A DNA stretch of 56,750 nucleotides. Origin: an uncultured Blautia sp. (GTDB lineage Bacteria; Bacillota; Clostridia; Lachnospirales; Lachnospiraceae). The DNA lies in assembly GCF_934372025.1 (NCBI RefSeq), contig NZ_CAKROJ010000010.1:1-56750 (forward strand), in the 5' to 3' direction. How positions within the stretch are numbered: position 1 is the first letter of the stretch; the number at the start of each line of letters is the position of its first letter. Positions 53,691-56,750 of this stretch are shown piece after piece. A model generated the notes under the pieces. The model saw only the letters and a list, made by a program, of their open reading frames with translations. It was not told the origin of the DNA and did no database searches. A program made the translations under genes and the position numbers.

Positions 53691-54070
53691 ACCTCATCCT
53701 CCATTATGATCTCAAATGACTCCCGGATTTCTTTCACCGTCAATCCCCCGGTACGGGCTTTCTGTACAGCAGCTTCCAGTTCTTTCTCCAGTTCCTTGCG
53801 CCGCTCTTCCATCAAAAGTTCCTGATTGGTATTTGCAATAAAGCTTCCCTTTCCATGGACCGTCACAACTAATCCTTCTTCTTCCAGATTGTCATAGGCT
53901 TTTTTTACTGTAAGAGCACTGATCTTCAGTTCTCTGGAAAGTGCACGTACCGAAGGAAGTGCTTCCCCCGCAGTCAGTGTGCCTTCAATCACTTCTGCCT
54001 TGATCTGTGCTACGATCTGCTCATAAATTGGTTCCATGGAAGTATGATTTATAATAAGATTCAACTTCAT
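53684..54070 (-). CDS. GntR-family regulator, YtrA subfamily
   Basis: The 128-aa protein has an N-terminal winged helix (PIYEQIVAQIKAEVIEG, LPSVRALSRELKISALTVKKAYDNLEEEG) and a short C-terminal helix pair without ligand domain, as in YtrA. The ATG at 54070 lies only one base after GGAGG. A TTG at 54064 lies seven bases after it and may be the real start. It heads the ABC operon and probably represses it through the palindromic operator overlapping the promoter. Confidence 0.9.
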   Translation of the reverse strand: MKLNLIINHTSMEPIYEQIVAQIKAEVIEGTLTAGEALPSVRALSRELKISALTVKKAYDNLEEEGLVVTVHGKGSFIANTNQELLMEERRKELEKELEAAVQKARTGGLTVKEIRESFEIIMEDEVC

Positions 54071-54084
54071 CCCTCCTTCTACAA

Positions 54085-54129
54085 ACAGTATATAACAGTG
54101 TATCACTGTTGTCAACTGTTATATACTGT
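54085..54129 (-). promoter_or_regulatory. Promoter and palindromic operator of the YtrA-type operon
   Basis: TTGACA (54110-54115), 17 bp, TATACT (54087-54092) on the minus strand. The two boxes lie within a perfect 15-bp inverted repeat: ACAGTATATAACAGT (54085-54099) and its complement (54115-54129), with a further ACAGT/ACTGT pair in the middle. Repressor binding would cover the whole promoter. Confidence 0.85.
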
Positions 54130-54161
54130 TTATCTGTATTATTTATATCATTTAAAATTAT

Positions 54162-54204
54162 AAAAAACCGTTATCCTGTCAGAATATCTCTAACAAGATA
54201 ACGG
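54162..54204 (-). terminator. Terminator after the DUF5662 gene
   Basis: CCGTTATC (54168-54175) pairs with GATAACGG (54197-54204), with an inner imperfect stem. TTTTTTAT follows on the minus strand. Confidence 0.85.
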
Positions 54205-54225
54205 CTTTTGCTCATTTCTCTTATT

Positions 54226-54780
54226 TTAATAACGAATCTTTCTGGTTTCACCCTTGAGGTATCTGTACTTAATATAATGAAGCAGTTTTTCTTCACCATG
54301 ATCATTCAAAATCCTGAGAAGTGCTTCCAGTTCTTTCTTGGTCTGTGGATGAATAAACCAGAGTTCTTCTTTACTTTTGAGGAAATATTCAAGCGGCTGG
54401 CTCTCATTATACGCATCTCCCAGATAATTTCTGGAAGCGCTGATGCGGTCCATCACCATCTCTGCAACATACTTTCTCGGCATCTGCGCGCCCATGATCA
54501 CATGCCCGTCATCGATGGAATAATCTACCCAGTGTTCAAAATGATGTTTGTTGCGTCCTTTATGATGGAGCCATGAAGTTGACACTCCAATGTCTTCCCG
54601 CTCGGCATTATTCGGGCTTCTGGTTCCCTGATAATATTTGCAGCCTACCAGAAATTCTGTCGGTGAATATTTTGACAGATCATGAAGCAGCCCCTGTTTA
54701 TACAGGCCTATGCGAAAACAGTATTTCATTACCAGCAGTTTATGCCTCGTTATTGTCTTGAAGTGCAGCCACGGATGCAT
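54226..54780 (-). CDS. DUF5662 family protein
   Basis: The 184-aa protein carries conserved His/Asp residues (GLLHDLSKYSPTEF, HHKGRNKHHFEHW) that look like a metal site of HD-phosphohydrolase type, though the family is uncharacterised. Its start lies 41 nt inside the end of the GlgX-like gene, so the two are co-transcribed. Confidence 0.75.
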   Translation of the reverse strand: MHPWLHFKTITRHKLLVMKYCFRIGLYKQGLLHDLSKYSPTEFLVGCKYYQGTRSPNNAEREDIGVSTSWLHHKGRNKHHFEHWVDYSIDDGHVIMGAQMPRKYVAEMVMDRISASRNYLGDAYNESQPLEYFLKSKEELWFIHPQTKKELEALLRILNDHGEEKLLHYIKYRYLKGETRKIRY

Positions 54781-56626
54781 GTTCTGATTCCTCCCGCTTT
54801 GCGATCAGCACCACGATCGTGCGCGGGTTGATCTTTGTTGATTTTTTGTATGTTTCTTCATAATCCCCGAACCACTGGCCTTCCGTCTGGTTCGATGTAT
54901 CGGCAACTTTTTTCCAGGAAAGTCCTTCCGGAAGATTCGGAAGTGCAATGTTTCGTTTTTCCCAGTGAAAATTCATTCCTATATAAATAAAATCATCTGC
55001 CATACCATCTTCACGTTCTGCATATGCACCGCAGTACATTACGCCAAGAAGACGGCTGGTATTGTCCCGATTCAGGAACCACGCGCGCTCGCCATGTACA
55101 GAAATGTCCGGAAATCCCTTCGCCATATAATCCACGCCTCGCATTTCCTGCGGCATGTGAAGGATCGGATGGTTTTTACGAAAAGCAATTGCCTCTTTTA
55201 CAAAAGCAGCAAGTGCCTCATACTTTTTCAGATTTTTCCAGTCTGTCCAGCCAACTGCATTGTCCTGGCACCAGGCATTGTTATTTCCCGCCTGTGAGTT
55301 GGCAAATTCATCTCCTCCGTAGATCATCGGTGTTCCCTGGCTTAACAGCAGCATAAAAAATGCATTCCGCATCTGCTGTTCGCGCATTCTTCGAATAACC
55401 TGCCTGCGGGTCGGACCTTCCACACCACAGTTCCAGGAATAATTAAATTCGCTTCCATCCCGGTTGTCTTCGCCATTGGCTTCGTTATGACGATAATTGT
55501 AAGACACCGTATCATAGAGGGTAAAGCCATCCTGACTTGTCATATAATTGACGGTTCCAAAAATACCTGCATTTCTTCTCACATGGAATTCTGCTCCGGA
55601 TATCATTCCCTCATCACTTTTGAGGAATCTTCTCATATCCTGCATGAATCCGGCATTATACTCTGCAAGCATGTTCTCTGCTTCTGTATTTCCATCCATT
55701 TCAGAAAACATTTTTTTCGTTCCGTAAAGAATCGGATCGCGTTCGATCACTTTCTGGTGAACACCATCTCCCATAAGATGAAAACCGTCAACATGATAAA
55801 AAAGTTTCCACATCCAGAGAGAGCGTACTACCTGAAGTGCAGGAGTCCCCTCCGGGAAATACATTTCCATGATGCATTCGATTCCTGCCTTATGGAATTC
55901 CCGGATCATATCCCTGAATTCTCGGTCCGGCTCTCTGGTCGCACAATAGGAAGCCTTTGGTGCAAAATAAAATCCCTGTGTATAGCCCCAGTAATTAATT
56001 CGGTCATCCTGTCTTGAACGAATGGTTCTTTCTGCTGTTTCTGCTTTCGGGCATTCCTGAAACTCATATGCCGGCATCAGTTCCACAGCATTGATTCCAA
56101 GTTCCTTCCAATACGGGATCATCTCAACAAGACCTGCAAACGTACCTCTTTTTCTGGACAGGATTTTTGCCTGCCTGGTATAACCACGTACATGAACTTT
56201 GTAGAGAATCATTTCATTATATGGAATTTCCGGCGCTTTATCGTCCTGCCAGTCATATTCTTTTTCTGAAAGAAATGCACAGCGTACTGCGTGCTCTTCT
56301 TCTGACAGTGGTGTACCAAATTTCTCACGCCCCCGGATTACCTGAGCAAAAGGATCCTGACAAATTTTTCCGTCTATGCGGAAATTGTATTCGTATCTGC
56401 CGGTTTTGATCCCTGTCACCAGCATTGCACACATTCTTCCGGTTCTGTATTCTTCGGTGAAAGGAATTTCCTTCTCAGGCAGAGCAACTCCTTTGCGATA
56501 CAGTACCAGAGAGGCAGGAACACCACAGGGGATTTCCACTGCAAAATTAATACCGGTGCCCAGTATGCTGACACCCGGATTTACAGGGTCGCCCTTATAT
56601 ACGCATATTTTGTTCTGTTTTTCCAT
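54740..56626 (-). CDS. GlgX/isoamylase-like GH13 protein lacking catalytic residues
   Basis: The 628-aa protein has an N-terminal CBM48-like domain (GTGINFAVEIP), a GH13 barrel and a C-terminal beta domain, as in GlgX debranching enzymes (NYWGYTQGFYFAP, NYRHNEANGEDN, GTPMIYGGDEF). The active site is degraded. Region II, normally GFRFDLA with the Asp nucleophile, is GFHLMGD. Region I, normally DVVYNH, is EMYFPE. The region IV His is Gln (SQDGFTL), although its Asp remains. It is therefore probably a non-catalytic glycan-binding or regulatory protein. The ATG at 56626 has GGAG eight bases upstream. Confidence 0.85.
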   Translation of the reverse strand: MEKQNKICVYKGDPVNPGVSILGTGINFAVEIPCGVPASLVLYRKGVALPEKEIPFTEEYRTGRMCAMLVTGIKTGRYEYNFRIDGKICQDPFAQVIRGREKFGTPLSEEEHAVRCAFLSEKEYDWQDDKAPEIPYNEMILYKVHVRGYTRQAKILSRKRGTFAGLVEMIPYWKELGINAVELMPAYEFQECPKAETAERTIRSRQDDRINYWGYTQGFYFAPKASYCATREPDREFRDMIREFHKAGIECIMEMYFPEGTPALQVVRSLWMWKLFYHVDGFHLMGDGVHQKVIERDPILYGTKKMFSEMDGNTEAENMLAEYNAGFMQDMRRFLKSDEGMISGAEFHVRRNAGIFGTVNYMTSQDGFTLYDTVSYNYRHNEANGEDNRDGSEFNYSWNCGVEGPTRRQVIRRMREQQMRNAFFMLLLSQGTPMIYGGDEFANSQAGNNNAWCQDNAVGWTDWKNLKKYEALAAFVKEAIAFRKNHPILHMPQEMRGVDYMAKGFPDISVHGERAWFLNRDNTSRLLGVMYCGAYAEREDGMADDFIYIGMNFHWEKRNIALPNLPEGLSWKKVADTSNQTEGQWFGDYEETYKKSTKINPRTIVVLIAKREESEHASVAALQDNNEA

Positions 56627-56654
56627 TTCTGGTTCTCCTTTTTCTGCCAAACAG

Positions 56655-56750
56655 TTACTTCAATTCAATATCCACATCCAGCTCGATCGGGCAATGATCC
56701 GAACCCATGATATCTGTGTGGATCGATGCATCCTGCAGTCTTTCTTTCAG
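56655..56750 (-). CDS. Exonuclease III/AP endonuclease family protein (C-terminus only)
   Basis: The last 31 residues of a gene entering from the right edge are visible. MGSDHCPIELDVDI is the conserved C-terminal SDHCP motif of ExoIII/ExoA AP endonucleases, with the catalytic His. It lies 28 bp upstream of the GlgX-like gene. Confidence 0.8.
   Translation of the reverse strand: MKERLQDASIHTDIMGSDHCPIELDVDIELK

Noticed and set aside
1..56750. tRNA or rRNA genes
   Set aside because: No cloverleaf with the conserved T-loop and no rRNA sequence was recognised on either strand; the one GGTTCAAAT-like string (43120s) belongs to 6S RNA.

Overview
The window reads as chromosome of a gut acetogen of the Lachnospiraceae, most likely Blautia or a close relative. 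The basis is a complete bacterial carbonyl branch and most of the methyl branch of the Wood-Ljungdahl pathway, a three-subunit NAD-linked [FeFe] hydrogenase, and Firmicutes housekeeping islands with moderate G+C, GGAGG-type ribosome binding sites and TTGACA/TATAAT promoters. The species call is inference; no rRNA gene is present.

Positions 1-21177 (all minus strand) form the autotrophy region. Read in the direction of transcription it begins at 21177 with a His-rich metal-binding protein, a CooT-like Ni protein and a CooC ATPase. It continues with Ni-CODH (cooS/acsA), a second CooC, acetyl-CoA synthase (acsB), the corrinoid protein (acsD, acsC), methyltransferase (acsE), the corrinoid activator RACo (acsV), a DUF3786 protein, formyl-THF synthetase (fhs), methenyl-THF cyclohydrolase (fchA) and a methylene-THF dehydrogenase (folD). 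A separate promoter drives hydC-hydB-hydA, which runs off the left edge. Formate dehydrogenase and methylene-THF reductase are not in the window. Several hairpins and at least one internal promoter divide the acs cluster, so subunit levels are probably tuned between genes. The fhs-fchA and acsB-acsD gaps are unusually rich in repeats and palindromes.

Positions 21540-32100 hold an aldo/keto reductase, gpsA-plsY-der-DUF512 (lipid and ribosome GTPase genes), a long-form PRPP synthetase on the plus strand, pgeF, and the classical rplS-lepB-ylqF-rnhB-yraN cluster. LepB has Arg where the catalytic Lys is expected, and yraN has no ordinary start codon. Positions 32215-34854 carry a two-gene proton-driven motor of the MotAB/ZorAB type with long coiled coils and no recognisable defence effector beside it.

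Positions 35064-45767 hold a histidine phosphatase, pheST with a T-box leader (specifier UUC), a YihY membrane protein, a SpoIID-like protein, galM, 6S RNA, thrC and a SleB-type hydrolase. Positions 46028-56750 are more accessory: a MacB-type permease and a shortened adaptor with no ATPase, a cytidylate-kinase-like gene, two large nested palindromes (49075-49285 and 49405-49557), a DUF362 protein, a MITE-like repeat, a Fic protein, a YtrA-type GntR/ABC operon with a palindromic operator, a DUF5662 protein, a GlgX-like GH13 protein that has lost its catalytic nucleophile, and the end of an exonuclease III family gene.

The observations most worth follow-up are the FolD that lacks its cyclohydrolase residues beside a dedicated cyclohydrolase, the CooJ-like Ni module, the orphan ZorAB-like motor, the GlgX pseudoenzyme, and the palindromic elements with conserved loops but different stems.
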